The notes under the pieces are model-generated. The model did no database searches, had not been told where the DNA came from, and was given only the letters and a program-made list of their open reading frames with translations. A DNA stretch of 64,000 nt from Bacteroidaceae bacterium (GTDB lineage: Bacteria > Bacteroidota > Bacteroidia > Bacteroidales > Bacteroidaceae), in the NCBI GenBank assembly GCA_017520935.1, contig JAFXEF010000018.1:1-64000 (forward strand), read 5' to 3'. The position numbers and the translations under genes were made by a program. Below, in pieces: positions 9,008 to 16,991 of the stretch (position 1 is its first letter; every line of letters starts with the position of its first letter).

Positions 9008-9866
9008 AATACTTTATTTTATCCATTTCCAAAGACTGATTATACAAATCCGTCTTAACATCGTGCATAAAGTCCACCTTACGGGTATTTGACAGCAGAT
9101 CCATGATTTCGTATCGCGCCAAATCATAGGGTTTCACTTCTCCCTTCAGGATATAGTCTTCTACATGTAGCAGATAGCAATATTCATCATCACTGGCCTC
9201 TATATTACGGTTCGATTCAAAGTTCTTGCTCAGCTCAGCCAAGTTGACAATCAGTTTCCCCTCCAGCTCTGATACAGGCATCCATTGATCATAGAAATAC
9301 TCATAGATGACTGCGTTCCGGAAAGCATACTTCTCCAACAGTTCACGTGCCTTAGCCGAGTTGTCCTTGTAGTGCACCTTCATTTCCTTCAGGTCAGGTG
9401 CCGTCAGAGGGATTTTCAAGAATATACCCTTTATAACGGGTTCTTCAAGCATAAAGAACTCCTTGTTCCCGTTATAGTATGCCAACAGATCGGCTTCCGG
9501 CAATGCACTACTCATCTGCTCTTGCAGCAGTCGCTGCTCGTAGTCGTTCAATATGAGCGTACGCTTATACTCCTCCACCATACGTGCAATGCGTCCTTTG
9601 TCCGACACGTTGCGTTCGGCCTTCTTGAAGAATATCATGTCTTCGGCCCATTTGCGCATATAATCCCGTGCAAATGCCACGCTATCGGCCGAAGAAAGCC
9701 CATAGGGGATAACTTTGGTCACGTCTTCTTTGTAGAGAAATTCGCCTTCGACCTCCACCAGCGGTGTTTTCCCTCCGTGGTTTACCGGCTTCTGGCATGC
9801 AGCAAGCAAGAGGGCAGCCACCAGTAGCAGCTGCAAGAGAGCCCTTTCTTGCCTACAACACCTCAT
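8988..9866 (-). CDS. Lipoprotein, SurA/PPIase-related
   Basis: A 292-residue lipoprotein with a lipobox LLAAC at about residue 24. The body resembles the helical chaperone part of SurA/PpiD-type foldases (VEVEGEFLYKEDVTKVIPYG, then long amphipathic helices), but no intact parvulin domain is evident. It sits between two parvulin-bearing genes and overlaps the downstream one by 20 bases, so it probably works with them as a periplasmic chaperone. The degenerate isomerase region suggests a holding rather than catalytic role; that is inference. Confidence 0.75.
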   Translation of the reverse strand: MRCCRQERALLQLLLVAALLLAACQKPVNHGGKTPLVEVEGEFLYKEDVTKVIPYGLSSADSVAFARDYMRKWAEDMIFFKKAERNVSDKGRIARMVEEYKRTLILNDYEQRLLQEQMSSALPEADLLAYYNGNKEFFMLEEPVIKGIFLKIPLTAPDLKEMKVHYKDNSAKARELLEKYAFRNAVIYEYFYDQWMPVSELEGKLIVNLAELSKNFESNRNIEASDDEYCYLLHVEDYILKGEVKPYDLARYEIMDLLSNTRKVDFMHDVKTDLYNQSLEMDKIKYYEDKTK

Positions 9867-9891
9867 AGTCTACATTCGAGTACAAATATTC

Positions 9892-11319
9892 TCAATGCTT
9901 GTTCACCGTATCCAGAGCCTCCGGGTACAGCACCACGGAATACCTCTTGCGCAAATCCTTAACCCACAACTGCTCCAAATGGTTCTGATAGTCGGCAGTC
10001 ACAGGACCACGCACATCCTCATAGGTATCCGGACCTTTCTTCTGCAGCTTACCTACCACACCGGTCACGGGGAATCCCACCACTGTATCGGGACGTTCAC
10101 CCTGGTTGAAAGCATAGTAGTCAGCATACACGTTCTTGCCTGCCTTGAAGGGGCCGCGCACCATCTTCACCTGCATCAGCGAATCACTATTGAGAGCCTC
10201 GCGGATAACTTTCACCCACTCTTTCTGCGGGTGCTTCTTCACGACCTTCTTCACCTGCTTCAGCACATCTTCCGATACGCAGTGTACCACAAGACCACGA
10301 TATACGGGTTCATCGTAGCGGTATTTCTTCTTGTTCTTCTTGAAGTATTTCTCCAGTCCCTTCTCATCCTGGGCAGCCTTCTCCCAGACCTCGCGGGTGC
10401 TGATTTCATAGAGCAGCGAACCTTCGTAGAATTCCTTCATCAAGAAACCGAAATCAGGGTACTTGGCATCAAGTTCCATTTCGGCCTTTGCCAGTGCCTC
10501 CTCGGGGGTGATATTGCCACCCATAGCTTGGGCGAGCTTCACACCCATCGAGTGCTTGGCATGAGTGCGTATTCCCCGCTGGTCAAGGAACTGATATATC
10601 GCCTCGCGGTGATATTCGTAAGGTTCGAACTGCTTTCGCTCGCTCATATAGATGACATGATAGCCTACGGGGGTGAGTACCGGCTCGCTCAACTCGCCAG
10701 GTTGCATAGCCAACGCCACGGTTTCAAACTCTTTGATCAACTGACCCTTCGAGAGCCACGGGAGCATACCGCCTTCACGCGCGGTGCCGGGGTCTTCAGA
10801 AAGCCGCTTGGCCATCTCGGCAAAGTCGGCTCCACCCTTCAGTGCCGCGTAGATAGAGTCGATACGCAGTTTGGCCTGGGTCTGCTCCAATGGGGTGGCC
10901 TGTTGTTGCAGACGGATGAGGATATGGGCAGCCTTGAACTGGCCATCGGGGCCAATGTTCCTGGCGGTAGCCTCATAGGTCTTGCGAGCCTCTTCCTCGA
11001 TGAATGCCGAGTCTATCAAGTATTCTTCGGCCTGCTGTGAACGATAGTCGGCAACCTCCTTAATGAATGCCGCAGCTGTATCAAGCTGTGCATCTTTGGC
11101 TGCAGCCACTTTGAGTTTGTAGTTGATGAACAGCTCTACATACTCATCGAGCGATTTCTTGTCGACCACCAAATCCGTATTGTTCTTGTTGTATGAGTAC
11201 TCAAATTCCGAGCGGGGCACATCTACCCCATTCACGGTCATCACGATAGGATCGTCAGTCTGAGCCATTCCTGCCTGCAATGCTGCCGAGGCACAAAGTA
11301 CGAATAACAGTTTCTTCAT
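9892..11319 (-). CDS. Periplasmic parvulin-type isomerase (SurA/PpiD-like)
   Basis: A 475-residue protein from the ATG at 11319, which begins a signal peptide (MKKLLFVLCASAALQAGMAQ). A longer frame to 11394 exists but would start upstream of the -7 promoter box at 11353-11360, so it is rejected. After a SurA-type N-terminal region there is a parvulin domain (AAHILIRLQQQ ... LSEDPGTAREGGMLPWLSKGQ ... VGYHVIYMSERK). The C-terminal half is a further helical chaperone-like region. It is the first gene of an operon that continues through two more foldase-type genes, the OstA-like gene and mutL, and should help fold outer membrane proteins. Confidence 0.9.
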   Translation of the reverse strand: MKKLLFVLCASAALQAGMAQTDDPIVMTVNGVDVPRSEFEYSYNKNNTDLVVDKKSLDEYVELFINYKLKVAAAKDAQLDTAAAFIKEVADYRSQQAEEYLIDSAFIEEEARKTYEATARNIGPDGQFKAAHILIRLQQQATPLEQTQAKLRIDSIYAALKGGADFAEMAKRLSEDPGTAREGGMLPWLSKGQLIKEFETVALAMQPGELSEPVLTPVGYHVIYMSERKQFEPYEYHREAIYQFLDQRGIRTHAKHSMGVKLAQAMGGNITPEEALAKAEMELDAKYPDFGFLMKEFYEGSLLYEISTREVWEKAAQDEKGLEKYFKKNKKKYRYDEPVYRGLVVHCVSEDVLKQVKKVVKKHPQKEWVKVIREALNSDSLMQVKMVRGPFKAGKNVYADYYAFNQGERPDTVVGFPVTGVVGKLQKKGPDTYEDVRGPVTADYQNHLEQLWVKDLRKRYSVVLYPEALDTVNKH

Positions 11320-11352
11320 ATTGTTCCGTTTAGTTACTTTCTGATTATTATG

Positions 11353-11360
11353 CAAAAATA
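11353..11360 (-). promoter_or_regulatory. -7 box of foldase-OstA-mutL operon
   Basis: On the minus strand TATTTTTG matches TAnnTTTG exactly, 33 bases upstream of the first ATG of the operon. No convincing -33 TTTG is seen at the usual distance. Confidence 0.5.
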
Positions 11361-11422
11361 GTGAAAAGACCGACACCAACGGCCATTTTTGCATTTTTTA
11401 TTACATTCGTTTTTATTTCCCT

Positions 11423-12724
11423 TTAGTTAGCACTTGGTTTATCACCCTTGCTTCCTTTACCTCCGCGATGGTTCTTGCCACCACGGTGGGCATTCTTCCC
11501 TTTGCCACCGCTCTTGCCGCCACGGTGACTTCCCTTACCATGACGGCCACGTCCCTTTCCTCCGCTTTTCTTGGGATTGTATTCCGGTGCTTCGCCCAAT
11601 TCCTCTGGCACAGGGAGTTTGAACACTTCACGTTCGATAAACTCCTCAATGGCAGCAAAGCGCGCCTGGTCGTCCACAGAGACGAAAGTGATGGCACACC
11701 CCTCGGCACCGGCACGAGCCGTGCGGCCGATACGGTGCACATAGTCCTCACAATCGCGGGGAACGTCGTAGTTGATGACAAGGCGAATGTCGTCGATGTC
11801 GATGCCACGCGACACGATGTCGGTAGCCACGAGGATATCGACACGACCGCTCTTGAACTCGTGCATCACCACATCGCGCTGTGCCTGGTCGAGATCGCTG
11901 TGCATCTCGCCCACATTGAGCTTCATACGCTTGAAAGCGGCCGCCACCTCCTTGACTTTGAGCTTTGACGAGGAGAATACGATGACGCGCTCAGGCTTCG
12001 ACTCGCGGAACAGGCTCTTGATGATACCCAGTTTCTGTGTCTCGTAACACACGTAGGCCGTCTGCACAATCTTCTCGGCAGGCTTGCTCACGGCAAGTTT
12101 TACCTCCACGGGATCGTGCAGGATGCTGGCGGCAAGTTTCTGTATCTTGTCGGGCATGGTGGCCGAGAACATGATGGTCTGCCGCGTGTCAGGCAGCTGC
12201 TTCACAATCTGCATGATATCATCGTAGAATCCCATATCGAGCATGCGGTCGGCCTCATCGAGAATGAAGAACGAGGTGCGCGAGAGATCCACGTTGCCCA
12301 ACGAGATATGGCTGATGAGACGTCCTGGCGTGGCTATGACCACATCGGCACCGAGCGAGAGGCCACGGCGCTCCTGCTCGTAGCGTATGCCATCGTTGCC
12401 GCCATATACAGCCACGCTGCTCACGGGCACGTAGTAGGAGAATCCCTCCATAGCCTGGTCTATCTGCTGCGCCAGCTCTCGGGTGGGCGACATGATGACA
12501 CAGTTGATGGCATCATCGGGAAAACCACCGTCGCTCAGCATGCTCAGTATAGGCAACAGGTAGGCAGCGGTCTTGCCGGTACCCGTCTGCGCCACACCGA
12601 TGAGGTCACGTCCTTCGAGCAAGGGCGGTATGGTGTGTTCCTGTATGGGCGTACAGGTAGTGAAGTTCATTGCATCGAGTGCATCAAGCACATTGTCATG
12701 CAGGTCAAGATCGTAGAAGTCCAT
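11423..12724 (-). CDS. DEAD-box RNA helicase, RhlE-like
   Basis: A 433-residue ATP-dependent RNA helicase with all core motifs: AQTGTGKT (Walker A), PTRELAQQ, DEAD (FILDEADRMLDMGF), SAT, and HRIGRTARAG in the second RecA-like domain. After about residue 375 comes a Gly/Lys/His-rich basic tail (KSGGKGRGRHGKGSHRGGK), a low-complexity RNA-binding extension common in RhlE-type helicases. The expected role is ribosome assembly or RNA turnover, especially in the cold. A second DEAD-box protein of different C-terminal type lies at 52384-54375. Confidence 0.95.
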   Translation of the reverse strand: MDFYDLDLHDNVLDALDAMNFTTCTPIQEHTIPPLLEGRDLIGVAQTGTGKTAAYLLPILSMLSDGGFPDDAINCVIMSPTRELAQQIDQAMEGFSYYVPVSSVAVYGGNDGIRYEQERRGLSLGADVVIATPGRLISHISLGNVDLSRTSFFILDEADRMLDMGFYDDIMQIVKQLPDTRQTIMFSATMPDKIQKLAASILHDPVEVKLAVSKPAEKIVQTAYVCYETQKLGIIKSLFRESKPERVIVFSSSKLKVKEVAAAFKRMKLNVGEMHSDLDQAQRDVVMHEFKSGRVDILVATDIVSRGIDIDDIRLVINYDVPRDCEDYVHRIGRTARAGAEGCAITFVSVDDQARFAAIEEFIEREVFKLPVPEELGEAPEYNPKKSGGKGRGRHGKGSHRGGKSGGKGKNAHRGGKNHRGGKGSKGDKPSAN

Positions 12725-12819
12725 GTCTTTCTTATTCTGAATTCAAAATATGAATTCTCAGGTTGGTTTCTTATTTGTTATCATTATGAAATTCAGAATT
12801 TCTGAATTCAGAGTTCCTT

Positions 12820-13932
12820 TCATTTCGGCGCTTTCCAATACAGGAACACGCCGATGACGAGGAACACTATATTGGGTATCCACACCGCCACAATGGGTGG
12901 TGTGTTGCCATTGATGGCAAAGGTAGATGAAATAGTCTGGAATACGATGTAGCCGAAGCTCAGGGCTATGCCAATGCCGAGGTTAAGTCCCATGCCGCCC
13001 TTCACCTTTTTGGCCGAGAGCGACACACCGATGAGCGTGAGGATAAAGGCCGCAAACGAGGTAGCTATGCGCTTGTGATACTCAATCTCAAATTCCTTGA
13101 TATTGGCTATGCCGCGCCGGCGTTGCTTGTCAATGTAGCGTTTCAGCTCGGGAGAGGTAAGCGTCTCCTGCTGGTTCTTGCTGATGAGCAGATCGTAAGG
13201 TTCTATCTGCACGATGGTATCCATCTGCAAGCCACTGGTGATAATCTCCAGCGAGTCGGTAATGACACGGCTCTGCCAGTTCTTGGCTTTCCATTGGTGA
13301 GGGTTGTCCTTGTTGCCGGTATACACAAGGGTGCGTGCTGTGAAATGCGATTTCATGGAGTTCCCCTCGAAGCGATCCAGCGAGAAGCGGTAAGCCGTGT
13401 TGTTGCTACTCTCAAAGCGCTCAATGTAGGCTATCACATTAGGCTCCACCTCCATCTGTATGTTGCGGGCACTCTCCACCTTCTTCTTCTTCTTGTAAGT
13501 ATTCTCAAATTCCAGCCTCACCACGTTACCTTTAGGGATGATGTAGGCTCCCAGCCCATAGGTGAGAAGCGCAATAATCAGTGCCGAAACCATATAGGGA
13601 CGCATCAGACGATGCAAACTCGTACCCGTAGAAAACATCGCGATGATCTCGGAGTTCTCGGCCAGTTTCGAAGTGAAGAAGATGACCGCGATGAACACGA
13701 ACAGCGGACTGAAGAGGTTCGAGAAATAGGGTATGAAATTCAGATAATAGTCAAAAATGATGGCCTTCCACGGAGCATTATTAGCCACAAACTTATCGAT
13801 ATGTTCATTGTAGTCGAATACTACAGCGATGGAGATAATCAGTGCTATGGCAAAGAAATAATGCCCCAGGAACTTCGCGATGATGTACCTATCGAGTCTT
13901 TTCAGAGGTTTGCCCTTGAACTGTTTCTTCAT
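12820..13932 (-). CDS. LptF/LptG-family permease (YjgP/YjgQ)
   Basis: A 370-residue inner membrane protein with three N-terminal transmembrane segments (about 15-35, 60-80, 100-125), a periplasmic beta-rich domain (about 130-280) and three C-terminal segments (about 290-365). This is the architecture of LptF/LptG, the membrane subunits of the lipopolysaccharide exporter LptBFGC. LDRYIIAKFLGHYFFA at the start is typical. Which of F or G cannot be told from sequence alone. In relatives I recall, tgt is its immediate upstream neighbour; here about 1.4 kb of accessory DNA (small peptide gene, decayed surface-protein gene, foldback repeats) separates them. Confidence 0.9.
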   Translation of the reverse strand: MKKQFKGKPLKRLDRYIIAKFLGHYFFAIALIISIAVVFDYNEHIDKFVANNAPWKAIIFDYYLNFIPYFSNLFSPLFVFIAVIFFTSKLAENSEIIAMFSTGTSLHRLMRPYMVSALIIALLTYGLGAYIIPKGNVVRLEFENTYKKKKKVESARNIQMEVEPNVIAYIERFESSNNTAYRFSLDRFEGNSMKSHFTARTLVYTGNKDNPHQWKAKNWQSRVITDSLEIITSGLQMDTIVQIEPYDLLISKNQQETLTSPELKRYIDKQRRRGIANIKEFEIEYHKRIATSFAAFILTLIGVSLSAKKVKGGMGLNLGIGIALSFGYIVFQTISSTFAINGNTPPIVAVWIPNIVFLVIGVFLYWKAPK

Positions 13933-13952
13933 ATATCTTTCCTTTCAACCTG

Positions 13953-13984
13953 CAAAGATACGAATAAGCGAGTAAAATGCCAAG
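13953..13984 (-). promoter_or_regulatory. Promoter of LptF/G gene
   Basis: On the minus strand CTTG, 20 bases, then TATCTTTG, an exact TAnnTTTG. It starts 20 bases before the ATG, giving a very short leader. Its presence suggests the permease no longer depends on read-through from tgt. Confidence 0.6.
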
Positions 13985-14083
13985 TTTACTTGGATAAAAA
14001 CCAAGTGCTAAGGCAGTCCTTTAGCATTTTGCAGCGCCGACGCTTTCATACCGCGTCGGCGCTACGCTACGTTTTTTATCTTC

Positions 14084-14248
14084 TTAATCCGTCTCGCCCC
14101 ACAGGTCGCCCCACGAGCCGCGGCGCTCGCGGGTGGCCGAGGGCTTCACCTCGTCACCTACCGGGATACGGTCTGAGGACAGGGCCAACATACCTTCGAG
14201 GACAAGCTCCTCGACAATCATTTCGGGCTTCTTATAGTGCTGTTTCAT
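14084..14248 (-). CDS. Small peptide, RRGxWGxLW family, copy 2
   Basis: A 54-residue protein, MKQHYKKPEMIVEEL... ending ERRGSWGDLWGETD, in the gap between tgt and the LptF/G gene. It matches the peptides at 633-788 and 35207-35389 in the N-terminal K-x-x-Y-x-x-P motif, the hydrophobic patch (GMLALSS) and the C-terminal RRGSWGDLW. It carries three extra C-terminal residues. Upstream on the same strand is the C-terminal fragment of a sorted surface protein (ends 14500), the same order as at the two other sites, but here about 250 bases containing a foldback repeat have come between them. No signal peptide or Cys. Function unknown. That the peptide frame is intact although the partner is decayed suggests either recent decay or an independent role. 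Confidence 0.7.
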   Translation of the reverse strand: MKQHYKKPEMIVEELVLEGMLALSSDRIPVGDEVKPSATRERRGSWGDLWGETD

Positions 14249-14284
14249 CGTTCAAAAAAAATAATTACATATTACACACTACTA

Positions 14285-14472
14285 TTCACACGGATTTTTC
14301 TTTATCTCACATTTTTATCTCACACAGATCTCACGAATCTCACAGAGGGCTGCATCGCAAATAGGCTCGCAGCTTGTCGGCTTTGCCGAGTGTATACATT
14401 CCAGAGGTACACGCGAGTTTACGATGCGTGTTTCGTGAGATCTGTGTAAAATTAATACCATATCCGTGTGAA
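14285..14472. repeat. Foldback repeat between peptide 2 and its partner
   Basis: Nested inverted repeats: an outer 11-bp pair at 14285-14295 and 14462-14472 (ttcacacggat / atccgtgtgaa), and an inner perfect 16-bp pair at 14322-14337 and 14432-14447 (acacagatctcacgaa). The arms enclose about 95 bases that include GCATCGCAAAT / TTTACGATGCG, a further weaker pair. No open frame is inside. It resembles a small non-autonomous intergenic element. Confidence 0.6.
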
Positions 14473-14499
14473 AAATAAATCACCTTCGTGTGAGCCTCG

Positions 14500-15090
14500 T
14501 TAGAAAATCACTTTTCTTCCGTTCACGATATAGATGCCCTGGGTGGGGTGAGCCACGCGGCGACCCTGCAGGTCATACACCGCACCGGAGGCAGCATTGT
14601 CCATTGTCAATTGTCCATTGTCAATTCCTGTGCTTTCCCCACGTGTCACGATGCGCACGCGGGCCATGGCCGCTGCGCTCACTTTCACGGGCGAGCCTTC
14701 GCGCTCGGTGATGGTCATGTACACGCGGAAGGGGTTGAGCCCCGCGGTCTTCCACCACCCGCCTTCGAGGGCGATGGCATAGTGCGTGCCGCCGAGGGCA
14801 GCGAAGTCGGCAGCCTCCATGCGGTCATAGGTGCCGGTGAGGGTGAAGGTGGTGTAGAACGACTGGCAGGTCATCGTCACCGACTCCGTAGCATACAGCG
14901 TGGCATCCTCCACGGTGAGCGTCAGTGCCCGGGCAGCCTCGCTCTTGGCGCGGATGAAGTAGGGGTGGTTGGCATACAGCGTGCCCTGCTTTATCTTGAT
15001 CACCTCCATCTCCAGCTCGTCGATCTCGCCATTGTCGTCGGTGTCGTAGGCGTGCCATAAGGCAGTGTCAATCGATGGACAACGTGAGTG
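14500..15090 (-). pseudogene. Decayed sorted surface protein, C-terminal remnant
   Basis: An open frame without a credible 5' end: going upstream it runs to an in-frame TGA at 15091-15093, and the first ATG (15009) falls inside what looks like an EF-hand-type calcium loop (DTDDNGEIDELE). The remainder (GTLYANHPYFIRAKSE...) is the C-terminal part of a large secreted Bacteroidales protein and ends VYDLQGRRV...GIYIVNGRKVIF, the sorting tail also seen at 593 and 35419. The coding sequence contains the tandem attgtccattgtcaatt repeat at about 14596-14626, translated as IDNGQLTMDN just before the tail. The 5' break adjoins the dispersed repeat at 15107-15202, so recombination there probably removed the rest. 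Confidence 0.65.
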
Positions 15091-15106
15091 TCAAAGTCGG
15101 TGGACA

Positions 15107-15202
15107 GCCACCTGAGCCCCATGCGAAGCGTAAGTTAAGGCAGGCGACGGTCTTAAGTTAAGGCAAGCCGAAGCGTAAGTTGAGCCTCCGGATGACATCG
15201 TG
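15107..15202 (-). repeat. Dispersed 96-base repeat, copy 1
   Basis: The reverse complement of this stretch aligns over 96 bases without gaps to 56183-56278, about 85% identical by eye. It contains internal short direct repeats (ACTTACGCTTCG, ACTTAAG). This copy lies just upstream of the broken 5' end of the decayed surface-protein gene. It carries no open frame of note. Confidence 0.7.
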
Positions 15203-15235
15203 ATTATTTATGGTACACGGATAACACAGATTTAA

Positions 15236-15359
15236 CTGATGACCGCTGATTTTATATTGACCACGGAACATACTGATCAGCACTGATAATAATTAATCCG
15301 TACAATCCGTGTCATCCGTGTGCTCCGTGGACAAAAAAAAGGAAATCAGCGGTCATCAG
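15236..15359. repeat. Intergenic foldback repeat upstream of the remnant
   Basis: A perfect 17-bp inverted repeat (15236-15252 and 15343-15359, ctgatgaccgctgattt) encloses further nested complementary words (ccacgga / tccgtgg; cacggat / atccgtg). It ends 22 bases before the 3' end of tgt, where it may also act as a terminator. Such cruciform-forming intergenic repeats of the atccgtg type are common in this group of bacteria. Confidence 0.55.
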
Positions 15360-15381
15360 CGTGCCATTACTCGCAGGAATC

Positions 15382-16515
15382 TTACAGCCTCGTTGCCAAT
15401 CGCTTCACCATGGCAGGTTTCCAAGTAGAGAAGTCACCGGCGATGATATGCTTACGGGCTTCGCCTACAAGCCAGAGGTAGAAGGCAAGGTTGTGGATGG
15501 AGGCAATCTGCATAGCCAGCAGTTCCTGCGCATGAAAGAGGTGGCGCAGGTAGGCCTTGGTATAGAGAGTATCGACGATGGAGGCTCCATCGGCCTCAAT
15601 GGGCGAGAAGTCCATCTCCCACTTCTTGTTCTTCATGTTGATGATGCCGTCTTTGGTGAAGAGCATGCCATTGCGGCCGTTACGGGTGGGCATGACGCAG
15701 TCGAACATATCAACACCGCGCTCAATGCCTTCGAGCAGGTTCATCGGGGTACCTACACCCATGAGGTAGCGGGGCTTATCGGTTGGGAGTATCTCACCCA
15801 CAACCTCAATCATCTCGTACATCTTCTCTGTGGGTTCGCCTACAGCAAGTCCACCAATGGCATTGCCCTCAGCACCCTTCGAAGCGATGAACTCGGCCGA
15901 ACGACGACGCAGGTCGGGGTATACACAGCCTTGCACGATGGGGAAGAGCGCCTGATGGTAGCCATACTTGGGCTCGGTGGCATTGAAGCGCGCGAGGCAA
16001 CGGTCGAGCCAGCGGTGCGTGAGCTCCATCGACTTCTTGGCGTATGCATATTCGGCATCGCCGGGGGTACACTCGTCAAAAGCCATCATGATATCGGCAC
16101 CAATGGTGCGCTCGATATCCATCACACGCTCGGGAGTGAACAGGTGCTTGGAACCATCGATATGGGAACGGAACTCCACACCCTCTTCCCGCATCTTGCG
16201 GATACCTGAAAGGGAGAACACCTGGAAACCGCCACTGTCGGTGAGCATGGGACGGTCGAAACCGTTAAACCGATGCAGGCCGCCAGCCTTCTCCAGCACC
16301 TCCAAGCCAGGACGTAAATATAGGTGGTACGTATTACCCAGGATAATCTGTGCCTTGATGTCGTCCTTCAGTTCGGTAAGATGCACGCCCTTGACACTTC
16401 CCAGCGTGCCTACGGGCATGAAGATGGGTGTCTCAATCTGTCCGTGGTCAGTCGTGATGAGTCCGGCACGGGCATGGCTCTTAGAATCGGTATGTTGGAG
16501 TTGGAATGTCAGCAT
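15382..16515 (-). CDS. tgt: Queuine tRNA-ribosyltransferase
   Basis: A 377-residue tRNA-guanine transglycosylase that exchanges G34 for a queuine precursor in GUN-anticodon tRNAs. Signature blocks are present: GNTYHLYLRPG, LTDSGGFQVFSL (catalytic Asp), AFDECTPGD, GLAVGEP and DCVMPTRNGRNG (nucleophile Asp). The usual C-terminal zinc motif CxCxxC is absent: the equivalent stretch reads ADGASIVDTLY before TKAYLRHLF. Bacteroides Tgt proteins, as I remember them, share this loss, so it looks like a lineage trait rather than damage. In relatives the LptF/G permease gene follows directly; here accessory DNA intervenes. Confidence 0.96.
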   Translation of the reverse strand: MLTFQLQHTDSKSHARAGLITTDHGQIETPIFMPVGTLGSVKGVHLTELKDDIKAQIILGNTYHLYLRPGLEVLEKAGGLHRFNGFDRPMLTDSGGFQVFSLSGIRKMREEGVEFRSHIDGSKHLFTPERVMDIERTIGADIMMAFDECTPGDAEYAYAKKSMELTHRWLDRCLARFNATEPKYGYHQALFPIVQGCVYPDLRRRSAEFIASKGAEGNAIGGLAVGEPTEKMYEMIEVVGEILPTDKPRYLMGVGTPMNLLEGIERGVDMFDCVMPTRNGRNGMLFTKDGIINMKNKKWEMDFSPIEADGASIVDTLYTKAYLRHLFHAQELLAMQIASIHNLAFYLWLVGEARKHIIAGDFSTWKPAMVKRLATRL

Positions 16516-16556
16516 ATATGTAACTCGTGTAATAGCATGAAATCAGGAAATGAATA

Positions 16557-16564
16557 CAAATGTA
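16557..16564 (-). promoter_or_regulatory. -7 box upstream of tgt
   Basis: On the minus strand TACATTTG matches TAnnTTTG, 41 bases before the tgt ATG. No clear -33 element is visible. Confidence 0.4.
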
Positions 16565-16631
16565 CGAATAATAGTTGAGAATCGCGTTAGTAATGAAGGA
16601 AAATACTCGACACCTCGATTTATGTTCTCTT

Positions 16632-16985
16632 TTACTCCGACTTATATGAGAGTATATGGATGGTGACACCTACGGCAATGGCTATCATAAGGCATTTGAG
16701 ACCAATAGGGTCGAGGATATAAGTACAGTAGAGGAGCGATGCCCACAACATGGTGAGGATATACACCTTGACGCGGCGAGGGATGACCTTGTGCTCACGG
16801 AAATTACGGATATAAGAGCCCAACTTGGGATGGTTCATCAGCCAGGCATACAAGCGTGAGGAGCCACGGTAATAGAAAAAAGCAGTGAGCAACAATAGTG
16901 GCGTAGTGGGCAACACGGGCAGGAAGATGCCGATGATGCCCAATATGAGACTGATGGTGCCAAGTAGGATGTAGAGAAGTTTCAC
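16632..16985 (-). CDS. YbaN/DUF454-family inner membrane protein
   Basis: A 117-residue membrane protein with an N-terminal hydrophobic block containing the DUF454 signature GIIGIFLPVLPTTPLLLLTAF, a basic cytoplasmic loop (SYIRNFREHKVIPRRVK) and two C-terminal membrane segments. Family function is not established. It starts 6 bases downstream of the TonB-dependent receptor gene and is probably co-transcribed with it. Confidence 0.85.
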   Translation of the reverse strand: MKLLYILLGTISLILGIIGIFLPVLPTTPLLLLTAFFYYRGSSRLYAWLMNHPKLGSYIRNFREHKVIPRRVKVYILTMLWASLLYCTYILDPIGLKCLMIAIAVGVTIHILSYKSE

Positions 16986-16991
16986 TTGTCC

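Noticed and set aside
9895..11040. 381-residue antisense frame over the third foldase gene
   Set aside because: Shadow frame; the minus-strand parvulin protein is unambiguous.
11320..11394. N-terminal extension of the third foldase gene
   Set aside because: It would precede the signal peptide and lie upstream of the -7 box at 11353-11360.
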